From Ignavibacteriales bacterium (GTDB lineage Bacteria; Bacteroidota; Ignavibacteria; Ignavibacteriales; Ignavibacteriaceae), in contig JAGUXE010000234.1 of NCBI GenBank assembly GCA_020061995.1, positions 1 to 5,255 on the forward strand: a stretch of 5,255 nucleotides of DNA, read 5' to 3'. The notes beneath the pieces are model-generated. The model was given only the letters and a program-made list of their open reading frames with translations, did no database searches and was not told the DNA's origin. Numbering within the stretch: position 1 is the stretch's first letter; every line of letters starts with the position of its first letter. Made by a program: the position numbers and the translations under genes. Below, piece by piece: positions 1 to 5,255 of this stretch.

Positions 1-6
1 AGGGGC

Positions 7-52
7 TCTACTTTAACAGAAGTTTCTATCTGAAGGGAGGGGCTAAAGTAGA
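7..52 (+). other. Stem-loop within the intron, possibly domain III
   Basis: TCTACTTTA at 7-15 pairs perfectly with TAAAGTAGA at 44-52, giving nine base pairs. A second, smaller stem is nested inside it: CAGA at 17-20 with TCTG at 29-32. The element lies just before the maturase-like relic, where domain III precedes domain IV in group II introns. Its assignment to domain III rests only on position. It could equally be the base of domain IV. The pairing itself is directly visible. Confidence 0.4.
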
Positions 53-133
53 TTGGAAGAACTGAAAAGCAACCTAACAACTACAGACACAGTTCAGGAA
101 CTTCAGGGGAAACTAATCAAAAGGCAAAGTCTA
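45..133 (+). pseudogene. Possible relic of group II intron maturase N-terminus
   Basis: The frame starting at 53 reads LEELKSNL followed by TTTDTVQELQGKL, then runs to a TGA at 158. The pattern VQELQxKLxxKAK is reminiscent of the N-terminus of LtrA-type maturases. The preceding frame (45-59) reads KVDWK and would join it if one base were restored near 60. The following frame (from 116) reads NQKAKSK, and would continue GKL as KAK if one base were restored near 122. This suggests a decayed ORF start with two small frameshifts and loss of everything downstream (RT palm, YADD, maturase and endonuclease domains). The position between the upstream stem-loop and domain V agrees with domain IV. The resemblance is short and from memory, so a chance match is possible. 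Confidence 0.3.
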
Positions 134-175
134 AGTGTCTGCTGGGCGAAAGCCTCTTGAAGAAATGTTATCGGA

Positions 176-208
176 AAGCCGTGTGAGGGAAAACCTCACG
201 CACGGTTT
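176..208 (+). ncRNA. Group II intron domain V (catalytic core)
   Basis: Domain V is the catalytic hairpin of group II introns and binds the two metal ions used in splicing. The lower stem pairs AAGCCGTG (176-183) with CACGGTTT (201-208), including the usual G-U at 178/206, and contains the AGC catalytic triad at 177-179. A two-base CG bulge (199-200) follows. The upper stem pairs TGAGG (184-188) with CCTCA (194-198), closed by a GAAAA loop (189-193). The textbook domain V is 34 nt with a GNRA tetraloop. This copy is 33 nt with a five-base loop and one fewer upper pair. All core elements are intact, so the catalytic hairpin shows no sign of decay. Confidence 0.9.
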
Positions 209-261
209 GATGAGGGGATGGTGGAACCACAATCTGTTTGTGCGCCACTGCTCTACTCTAC
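209..261 (+). ncRNA. Group II intron domain VI and 3' splice site
   Basis: Domain VI supplies the branch-point adenosine for lariat formation. Visible pairing is A213-T254, G214-C253, G215-T252 and G216-C251 at the base, then GTGG (221-224) with CCAC (245-248), then CACAA (228-232) with TTGTG (238-242) around a TCTGT loop. A255 is bulged between the T254 pair and a possible G212-C256 pair. It lies seven bases from the proposed 3' end counting itself, as expected for a branch point. The final AC at 260-261 fits the AY rule. The boundary could shift by a base or two. Confidence 0.72.
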
Positions 262-290
262 AAAATTATGATTCCAGTGATTAAGCTCAA

Positions 291-296
291 AGGAGG
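291..296 (+). promoter_or_regulatory. Shine-Dalgarno site fixing the TTG start of the first gene
   Basis: AGGAGG lies eight bases ahead of the TTG at 305 and is the strongest ribosome binding site in the window. It decides the start of the oxidoreductase gene, because no in-frame ATG gives the complete dinucleotide-binding fold. The site is in the downstream exon (262-304), so an intron left unspliced in the mRNA would not remove it, although intron structure just upstream could affect translation. The 43-base leader holds no other feature I can support apart from a short ATG-initiated reading frame at 268. I saw no convincing promoter in it. Confidence 0.8.
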
Positions 297-304
297 GGTT
301 AAAT

Positions 305-1315
305 TTGGTTACTATTGGGATAATTGGTTGTGGTCATTGGGGTGCTAATCATGTCAGGATTTTTAATGCCCTAGATAGAGTAAGGCTTAAGATTTGTTGC
401 GATAAAGATAAATCGAGGTTAAAATTATTGCAAAAAACATATCCGAGTTTGAAAGTTACCTCTGATTATAATGAACTGTTAAAGGATAGAGATTTGGATG
501 GGATAGTAGTAGCCACCCCTACAGCAACACATTATCCCTTAGTTAGAAAAGCGTTACTTAATGGTAAGCATGTATTATGCGAAAAGCCACTCTCTATCAA
601 AAGAGAAGAAAGTAATGAATTAATGTTATTAGCTAAAGAAAAACAAAGGACTTTAATGACTGGTTACGTCTTTTTATACAACAATGGAATAATCGCCTTA
701 AAGGATTATATAGAAAAAAGAATTTTAGGCAGAGTGTTCTATTTACAATTCACAAGGACAAATTTAGGTCCGATCAGAGACGATGTGGATGTAGTTTATG
801 ACCTGGCTTCTCACGATGTATCTATAGCATCTTTTCTTTTAGGAAGATGGCCAGAGAAGGTCTCTGCCAATGCCGGATATTTCTTGCGAAAAAAATTCTC
901 AGACATCGCTTTTATTACTCTTTATTTTCCAGCTAATACTGTAGCCCATATACATGTAAGTTGGTTAGATCCTTGCAAGATAAGAAGGATCACATGCTTG
1001 GGAGATAAGAAGATGGCCGTATGGGATGACCTTAGCACCTCCGAGCCGATTAGAATTTTCGATAAAGGAGTAATAAAAGAACCTTTTTATTCTGATTATG
1101 GAGAATTTCAACTCCTGCCACGAGAAGGTAAAGTAACCAGCCCTTTAGTAAAGTTAGTTGAACCATTAAAAAATGAAAATGCACATTTTTTAGATTGTAT
1201 ATATAACGGCAAGGAATCGTTTACCGATGCTGAATTTGCACATAACATTACCAGAATCTTAGAAGCGATACAATCATCCATAAAAAATGAAGGTCGTATT
1301 CAGAGGATAATGTGA
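305..1315 (+). CDS. Gfo/Idh/MocA-family sugar-nucleotide oxidoreductase
   Basis: A 336-residue NAD(P)-dependent cytosolic oxidoreductase, likely acting on a UDP-sugar at the ring 3-position like WlbA/WbpB. Seen: a Rossmann fold with [11 protein letters not shown] at residues 5-15, the ATPTATH segment at 70-76, the family EKP motif at 93-95, and the catalytic-type motif YDLASHD at 165-171 with D166 and H170 in the expected spacing. GYVFLYN (120-126) and the [10 protein letters not shown] stretch (153-162) also recall the WlbA-like branch. The C-terminal [17 protein letters not shown] is typical of the family. The length is normal. The TTG start is chosen for the AGGAGG site eight bases upstream. 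The gene overlaps the next by four bases (GTGA), suggesting translational coupling. The family is certain. The substrate is inferred from the neighbouring acyltransferase, and a myo-inositol or other sugar dehydrogenase cannot be excluded. Confidence 0.9.
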   Translation: MVTIGIIGCGHWGANHVRIFNALDRVRLKICCDKDKSRLKLLQKTYPSLKVTSDYNELLKDRDLDGIVVATPTATHYPLVRKALLNGKHVLCEKPLSIKREESNELMLLAKEKQRTLMTGYVFLYNNGIIALKDYIEKRILGRVFYLQFTRTNLGPIRDDVDVVYDLASHDVSIASFLLGRWPEKVSANAGYFLRKKFSDIAFITLYFPANTVAHIHVSWLDPCKIRRITCLGDKKMAVWDDLSTSEPIRIFDKGVIKEPFYSDYGEFQLLPREGKVTSPLVKLVEPLKNENAHFLDCIYNGKESFTDAEFAHNITRILEAIQSSIKNEGRIQRIM

Positions 1316-1923
1316 GTATGGATATTAAAATAGGAAAAAATAAGAAAATTGATAAGAATGCAATTTTGGGTTACACTTCCGAAAGAAGTATCAAGAATAA
1401 AAACTTAGTGATAGGTAATAATGCAAAGATTCGTTCTGGAACAGTGATATATCAAGGCTCTAAGATTGGAGATAATATTGAAACAGGGCATAATGTAATA
1501 ATACGTGAAGAAAACAAATTGGGCCACAATGTTTCTATTTGGAGTAATTCAGTAATAGATTACGGGTGTGTTATTGGAGATAATGTAAAGATTCATACGA
1601 ATGTCTATATTGCTCAGTTTACTATTATTGAAAACGATGTCTTTATCGCTCCAGGAGTTATTACGACGAACGACCTTTGTCCGGTTTGTACTAAATGCAT
1701 GAAAGGCCCGACTATAAAAAAGGGTGCCAAAATTGGCGCAAATGTTGCGTTGTTGCCCCACATTACCATTGGTGAATTTGCTTTGATTGGCGCAGGTAGC
1801 GTAGTTACTAAGGATATTCCCCCTTATTCTTTAGCATATGGGGTTCCGGCGAGAATTATAAGAAAAGTAACCGATATAAAATGCAAAAAAGGAATAATTA
1901 CCAGGCCTTATGTATATGAATAG
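1312..1923 (+). CDS. Left-handed beta-helix (hexapeptide) acyltransferase, WlbB/WbpD-like
   Basis: A 203-residue soluble acyltransferase, expected to act as a trimer and acetylate an amino group on a UDP-amino-sugar. Imperfect hexapeptide repeats of the [LIV]GxxxxI type run from about residue 32 to 168 (for example [43 protein letters not shown]). They are followed by the standard terminal [10 protein letters not shown] at 177-186. A loop at 119-132 interrupts the helix and carries Cys123, Cys126 and Cys129 just before KGP. The start may be GTG at 1312, which overlaps the previous stop by four bases behind AGAGGA (1302-1307), or ATG at 1318, two codons later. I kept the longer form with low preference. 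Pairing with a Gfo/Idh oxidoreductase is the wlb/wbp arrangement, which supports N-acetylation of a 3-amino sugar. The exact acyl donor and acceptor are inferred. Confidence 0.88.
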   Translation: MSMDIKIGKNKKIDKNAILGYTSERSIKNKNLVIGNNAKIRSGTVIYQGSKIGDNIETGHNVIIREENKLGHNVSIWSNSVIDYGCVIGDNVKIHTNVYIAQFTIIENDVFIAPGVITTNDLCPVCTKCMKGPTIKKGAKIGANVALLPHITIGEFALIGAGSVVTKDIPPYSLAYGVPARIIRKVTDIKCKKGIITRPYVYE

Positions 1924-2644
1924 AAAAGAAAAGATACTATCTATTATTCCCGCCTTTAATGAAGAAGGCAAAATTGGGGTGGTTGTCTCGCGAATAAAAC
2001 AGGGGGCTTCCGAATGGATTGATGAGATATTAATAGTTGACGATGGCTCAAGCGATAACACAAGGCGAGAAGCAGGAAGTAACGGTGCCACTGTTATATA
2101 TCATAGAAAAAATAGAGGAGTTGGAGCGGCTATAAGAACAGGCATCGATTATGCCTTAAAGAAGAAATTTGATATTGTAGTAATAATGGGAGGAGATAAT
2201 CAAGATAATCCTGAAGAGATTAGGCGTTTGCTTTATCCGATATTACACGACCATTTTGATTTTGTACAAGGCTCACGCTATATGGCGGGTGGCGAAAGAG
2301 TAAATATCCCGCTATCTCGTTGGATTACAACCGGTATATATTCGCTTTTATTTAAGATTTTAGTAAGATTCCCTATATCCGATGGAACCAACGGTTTTCG
2401 TGCCCTTAGGCTAAATATATTTGATAATCACAACATAAATATCTGGCAGAGTTGGTTGGATCATTATGAATTGGAACCATATCTTTTCTATAAAGTTATT
2501 AAGCTTAACTTAAAAGTAACAGAGGCACCGGTAACCAAAAATTATCCTCTCGGAGATGTTGGTTACACTAAAATGATTCCTTTCGTTGACTGGTGGAGCA
2601 TTCTAAAACCCATTATTTTATTGAAACTAGGTATAAAGAAATAA
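1910..2644 (+). CDS. Family 2 glycosyltransferase, dolichyl-phosphate-mannose-synthase-like
   Basis: A 244-residue GT-A-fold enzyme that probably moves a sugar from a nucleotide donor to a polyprenyl phosphate or lipid-linked acceptor at the inner face of the membrane. Seen: PAFNEE (14-19), the nucleotide-binding VDDGSSDNT (43-51), the metal-site region [10 protein letters not shown] (94-103), GSRY (121-124), and SDGTNGFRA (157-165), which holds the acceptor-side segment typical of this group. The usual DAD or DGQ reads GGDNQ here, so the first Asp is Gly and D96 is the likely metal ligand. The C-terminus ([15 protein letters not shown], then LLKLGIKK) is conserved in soluble members. There are no transmembrane helices, so association would be peripheral. 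The start is ATG at 1910 (14-base overlap with the previous gene) or ATG at 1916. Neither has a strong ribosome site. The sugar cannot be told. Confidence 0.88.
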   Translation: MYMNRKEKILSIIPAFNEEGKIGVVVSRIKQGASEWIDEILIVDDGSSDNTRREAGSNGATVIYHRKNRGVGAAIRTGIDYALKKKFDIVVIMGGDNQDNPEEIRRLLYPILHDHFDFVQGSRYMAGGERVNIPLSRWITTGIYSLLFKILVRFPISDGTNGFRALRLNIFDNHNINIWQSWLDHYELEPYLFYKVIKLNLKVTEAPVTKNYPLGDVGYTKMIPFVDWWSILKPIILLKLGIKK

Positions 2645-2690
2645 AAATATAGATATTCTTTATGATAGCAATACGTGCCTTTAGTATTTG

Positions 2691-4007
2691 ATGGAAACCG
2701 TAGATAAAAGAAGACAAAAAATATTTTTATCCGCCTTTGTAATTTTTTTCATTGCATTGTTGCCAAGATTATTTTTGGCTTTTTGTTCAAATGCAATACC
2801 TGCTTACGATGCCTCTGGATATGATAAATTAGCAATGAGCATTCTTCAAGGAAGAGGCTTAAGTAAAGGACGAGAACCGACTTCTTTTAGAGAGCCGCTA
2901 TATCCATTTTTTTTGTCGAGCATTTATTATTTATTTGGGCATGATTATACAACGGTAAGAATTGTTCAATCGCTTTTGGGAAGTTTTATATGCGTTATCA
3001 TTTTTTTAATTACCCACAGATTATTTGATTTAAAGACAGGTTTACTCGCTGGTCTAATTGCTTCTGTTAACCCCAGTTTTATTAAAATTACTGAATATCT
3101 TTTAAGCGAAAACTTATATACCTTTATACTTATCATTGCGGTACTTTTCCTTTTGCAATATGCCCAAGAGAAGAAAATCAAACATCTGTTTTTTGTGGGA
3201 GCTACTCTAGGGATAGCCGCGCTTACGCGTTCTATCATATTTCTCTTTCCGTTATTTATCATACTTTTTATAGGAAAAAACCTTGTCAGAGGGGATTACA
3301 AAGTTAAAAAACACATTCCTGTTATATGCGTATTGATATTCTCCTTTATTTTACCAATATTTCCCTGGACCTTAAGAAATCAGCGGATTTATCATAAATT
3401 TATTCCAATTGTAAGCCGGATAGGATTAGGATTATACTCTTCATATTTTCCGAAAGATGGTAAAATATTTGGTCTTACTGCTCAAGACGATGTTGTTCAG
3501 AAAGCAAATTTGTTCAAATCAGAAGCAGAACAAAATAATTTTTTGCTTAAGGAGACATTCAAATTTATTAAGAATAATCCCGTGAAGGTTTTGAGGCTCG
3601 AATTACTTAAGGTCTTATATTTTTGGAGCCCATTTGATTGGGAAATTATAGGTTATGGAATATATAATTTTATATATGGATTTATTATCCCGTTTTTTAT
3701 ATGCGGAATATTTATTACTTTTAAAAGATCAAAGGAATTATTGCCAGTTTACCTACCCATAATTTATTCTTTTTTAATTGCTTTGATAACCTATGGTTCA
3801 CCAAGGTTGCGTTTGCCCATCGAGCCATTTTTAATAATTCTAGGGGCAGCTGCAATAAACCATTTATATAACAAGGCTATTCGAAAAAAGCTGTTTATTA
3901 CTTCTGTATTAATTTTATTTAGTTTTAACTTCTTGTTTTTCATCTACTCTGAGAATTTAAAAATATTTACAAAATCCATTATTAAGTTTTTAGGATTATG
4001 GGGTTAG
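2691..4007 (+). CDS. Multi-pass membrane glycosyltransferase, GT-C/PMT_2 (ArnT-like)
   Basis: A 438-residue integral membrane protein with about ten to eleven hydrophobic segments (first at 11-32, last near 399-418). Family traits: an acidic first periplasmic loop with D40 and D45 (YDASGYDKLA), the REPLYPFFL motif at 67-75, SENLYTF (139-145), IAALTRS (175-181), PWTLRN (225-230) and the late RLRLPIEPFLIIL (372-384). Such enzymes take sugar from a polyprenyl-phosphate carrier and add it to a lipid, glycan or protein on the outer face. A periplasmic-type domain lies between about 230 and 320. The start is ATG at 2691. A TTG one codon earlier (2688) would add one residue. No Shine-Dalgarno is visible, and the 46-base gap to the previous gene has no terminator. 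Its neighbour, a GT2 of the polyprenyl-phosphate-loading type, suggests a donor supply. Acceptor unknown. Confidence 0.88.
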   Translation: METVDKRRQKIFLSAFVIFFIALLPRLFLAFCSNAIPAYDASGYDKLAMSILQGRGLSKGREPTSFREPLYPFFLSSIYYLFGHDYTTVRIVQSLLGSFICVIIFLITHRLFDLKTGLLAGLIASVNPSFIKITEYLLSENLYTFILIIAVLFLLQYAQEKKIKHLFFVGATLGIAALTRSIIFLFPLFIILFIGKNLVRGDYKVKKHIPVICVLIFSFILPIFPWTLRNQRIYHKFIPIVSRIGLGLYSSYFPKDGKIFGLTAQDDVVQKANLFKSEAEQNNFLLKETFKFIKNNPVKVLRLELLKVLYFWSPFDWEIIGYGIYNFIYGFIIPFFICGIFITFKRSKELLPVYLPIIYSFLIALITYGSPRLRLPIEPFLIILGAAAINHLYNKAIRKKLFITSVLILFSFNFLFFIYSENLKIFTKSIIKFLGLWG

Positions 4008-4023
4008 CCTTTTAATTTCTTAA

Positions 4024-5255
4024 ATGAGAATTAGGAATTCTTCTAAGATAGTTATTTTATTATTTATATTATCAGCCATGGGTTTAGTACTCAGGGCACA
4101 AGGAGTTTCTTTTGGGTTACCCTATCTATATCATCATGACGAACGAGTGACAGTTGGAGTTGCAGTTAAATTCGGTTTGGGTGATTTGCATCCACATTAT
4201 TTTTTTCATCCCAATTTACTACATTATTTGCTTTTTTCCTTATATGGAATATATTTCTTTATAGGCAAGATGCTCGGGATTTTTACCTCAGTTACAGACT
4301 TTAAAAATTTATTTTTTACTAATCCAACTGTTTTTTATTTAATCGGCAGAGTTACCGGGGCCATATTTGGAACAGCTACAATTCCTCTGCTTTATCTCCT
4401 GGGTAAGAGAATATACAATAAGTCCGTAGGTTTATTAGCTGCCTTTTTCCTTACCTTTACATTTTTGCATATAAGGAATTCCCACTATATTAGACATGAT
4501 ATTCCAGTAACATTTTTTATAGTTTTCGCCTATATTTTTATTTATCGGTTATTTGAAACAGGAAGGTTAAAAGATTATCTCCTAGCGGGTTTAGTTTCAG
4601 GATTAGCTGTTACTACAAATTGGAACGCAGGTATTCTTATTTTTAGTATTTTGGCCAGCCATATTCTTTGCCAATTTAAAAGAAATAAAGATATTAAAAA
4701 GATATTCATAAAGAAAGAAATATTTTTGTGCTTTTTTATGGTTGCCATAGGGATCTTTATAGGTACACCATATTTATTTTTAGATTTTCGCTCAACGATA
4801 CCAGACTTTATGCATCTTCTTAGGAGAGGAGAGATAATTAGTATCTCGAAAACGGCTGCTGCAAATAATGGATGGCTACTTTATCTTACTCATTATCTAA
4901 AGATTGGCATGGGAATTCCTATGCTTATTCTAGCAATCTTTGGTTTTTTTTATACGGCCATTAAACATAAGAAAGAAGATTTACTTTTGCTCACTTTTCC
5001 TTTAATCTATTATATTTTTATCGGTAGGCCTGCTTCTGTCTTTGGTGAATATATTATTCCTATAGCGCCTTTTCTATGTTTATTTGCTGCAAGATTTTTA
5101 TGGAACATTATTTCAAGTTTTAATCTGAATCTCAAAATTAAAAATTTATTATTATTGATAGTTTTAATATCGATTATTTTTATCCCTACGCGCGATGCTA
5201 TTTACCATAATTATTTGCTTCTTCAAAAAGATACACGCACCCTTGCTAAGGAATG
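4024..5255 (+). CDS. Membrane glycosyltransferase, GT-C/PMT family, 3'-incomplete at window edge
   Basis: An open frame of 410 complete codons from ATG 4024 reaching the right edge without a stop. The last two bases (TG) could begin Trp, Cys or even a TGA stop. It reads as a polytopic protein with roughly eleven hydrophobic segments (first at 8-26). Family signs: HHDERVTVGVAVKFG (37-51), with D39/E40 in the first loop; DLHPHYFFHPNLLHYLL (54-70), a PMT-type pattern; D159 in HIRNSHYIRHDIPVTFF (149-165); VTTNWNAG (196-203); and GTPYLFLDF (247-255). It likely transfers sugar from a polyprenyl-phosphate donor on the outer membrane face. It is clearly different from the preceding GT-C gene and so is not a recent duplicate. 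The 16-base gap after the previous stop and shared strand suggest one operon. No strong ribosome site is seen, but the start keeps the whole first helix. Confidence 0.88.
   Translation, partial: MRIRNSSKIVILLFILSAMGLVLRAQGVSFGLPYLYHHDERVTVGVAVKFGLGDLHPHYFFHPNLLHYLLFSLYGIYFFIGKMLGIFTSVTDFKNLFFTNPTVFYLIGRVTGAIFGTATIPLLYLLGKRIYNKSVGLLAAFFLTFTFLHIRNSHYIRHDIPVTFFIVFAYIFIYRLFETGRLKDYLLAGLVSGLAVTTNWNAGILIFSILASHILCQFKRNKDIKKIFIKKEIFLCFFMVAIGIFIGTPYLFLDFRSTIPDFMHLLRRGEIISISKTAAANNGWLLYLTHYLKIGMGIPMLILAIFGFFYTAIKHKKEDLLLLTFPLIYYIFIGRPASVFGEYIIPIAPFLCLFAARFLWNIISSFNLNLKIKNLLLLIVLISIIFIPTRDAIYHNYLLLQKDTRTLAKE

Larger units (their letters stand above)
1..261 (+). mobile_element. Group II intron, 3' part, without intact maturase
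   Basis: Group II introns are self-splicing retroelements whose RNA folds into six domains, with a maturase/reverse transcriptase normally encoded in domain IV. Here domain V and domain VI are readable at 176-261, ending in a CTACTCTAC-type 3' terminus with the usual AY end at 260-261. Upstream are a 9-bp stem-loop (7-52), a degenerate maturase-like stretch (about 45-133) and a small hairpin GGC-GAAA-GCC at 145-154. The roughly 120 bases between the stem-loop and domain V are far too short for an intact reverse transcriptase, so the ORF has been deleted. The 5' end (GUGYG) is not visible, so the intron either starts left of the window or is 5'-truncated. The intron lies 43 bases upstream of the first gene, in the same orientation. 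Identity is secure. The exact 3' boundary (261) is inferred from the branch-point geometry. Confidence 0.85.

Noticed and set aside
238..266. Possible promoter: TTGTGC at 238-243 with CAAAAT at 261-266
   Set aside because: The spacing of 17 is right, but both boxes are weak, and the upstream box lies inside the domain VI stem, where its sequence is explained by pairing.
268..348. 26-codon frame starting at ATG 268 as a real small gene
   Set aside because: It has no ribosome site in front, overlaps the oxidoreductase by 44 bases and has no sensible C-terminus. Only its first eight codons are of interest, as a possible vestige.
1549..1761. 70-codon open frame on the minus strand
   Set aside because: It lies wholly within the acyltransferase gene, whose hexapeptide repeats are unmistakable. 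The antisense translation shows no family motif and no ribosome site.
1831..2091. 86-codon open frame on the minus strand
   Set aside because: It spans the junction of the acyltransferase and GT2 genes, antisense to conserved motifs of both. Nothing in its translation is recognisable.
2645..2690. Terminator or operator in the GT2 to GT-C gap
   Set aside because: Only a five-base AATAT/ATATT symmetry separated by two bases is present. It cannot form a stable hairpin, and there is no T-tract after a GC stem.
2966..3262. 98-codon open frame on the minus strand
   Set aside because: It is antisense to conserved membrane segments of the first GT-C gene and has no recognisable domain of its own.
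4008..4023. Terminator between the two GT-C genes
   Set aside because: The 16 bases are T-rich, but no GC-rich stem precedes them, so read-through within one operon is the simpler view.

Overview
The window is AT-rich (roughly a third G+C by eye), uses the standard code with TGA stops, and prefers AGA/AGG arginine and ATA isoleucine codons. The five protein genes all lie on the + strand, tightly spaced. They look like part of a bacterial surface-polysaccharide or glycoconjugate locus. The taxon cannot be fixed from the sequence. A low-GC, possibly uncultivated lineage fits, but that is inference.

Region 1-261 is the 3' part of a group II intron. Domain V (176-208) and domain VI with a bulged branch-point A (209-261) are clear. 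Upstream are a stem-loop and a short degenerate stretch that resembles the N-terminus of an intron-encoded maturase. No intact reverse transcriptase is present, and the intron's 5' end is not in the window. Region 262-304 is the downstream exon or leader. It carries a strong Shine-Dalgarno site that sets a TTG start for the first gene.

Region 305-2644 holds three overlapping genes: a Gfo/Idh/MocA sugar oxidoreductase (WlbA/WbpB-like), a left-handed beta-helix acyltransferase (WlbB/WbpD-like), and a family 2 glycosyltransferase of the dolichyl-phosphate-mannose-synthase type. After a 46-base gap come two multi-pass membrane glycosyltransferases of the GT-C/PMT type (2691-4007, and 4024 to the window edge). 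The last gene is open at the right edge.

Working model, inferred: the oxidoreductase and acyltransferase make an N-acylated amino-sugar nucleotide, normally with a DegT-type aminotransferase that is absent here. The GT2 enzyme loads a sugar onto a polyprenyl phosphate or lipid carrier. The two GT-C enzymes transfer carrier-linked sugar on the outer face of the membrane. I saw no tRNA, rRNA, CRISPR array, insertion-sequence transposase or convincing terminator. No wholly new system is evident. The most notable points are the intron remnant directly in front of the operon, a possible vestige of the missing aminotransferase between intron and operon, and the paired but dissimilar GT-C enzymes.
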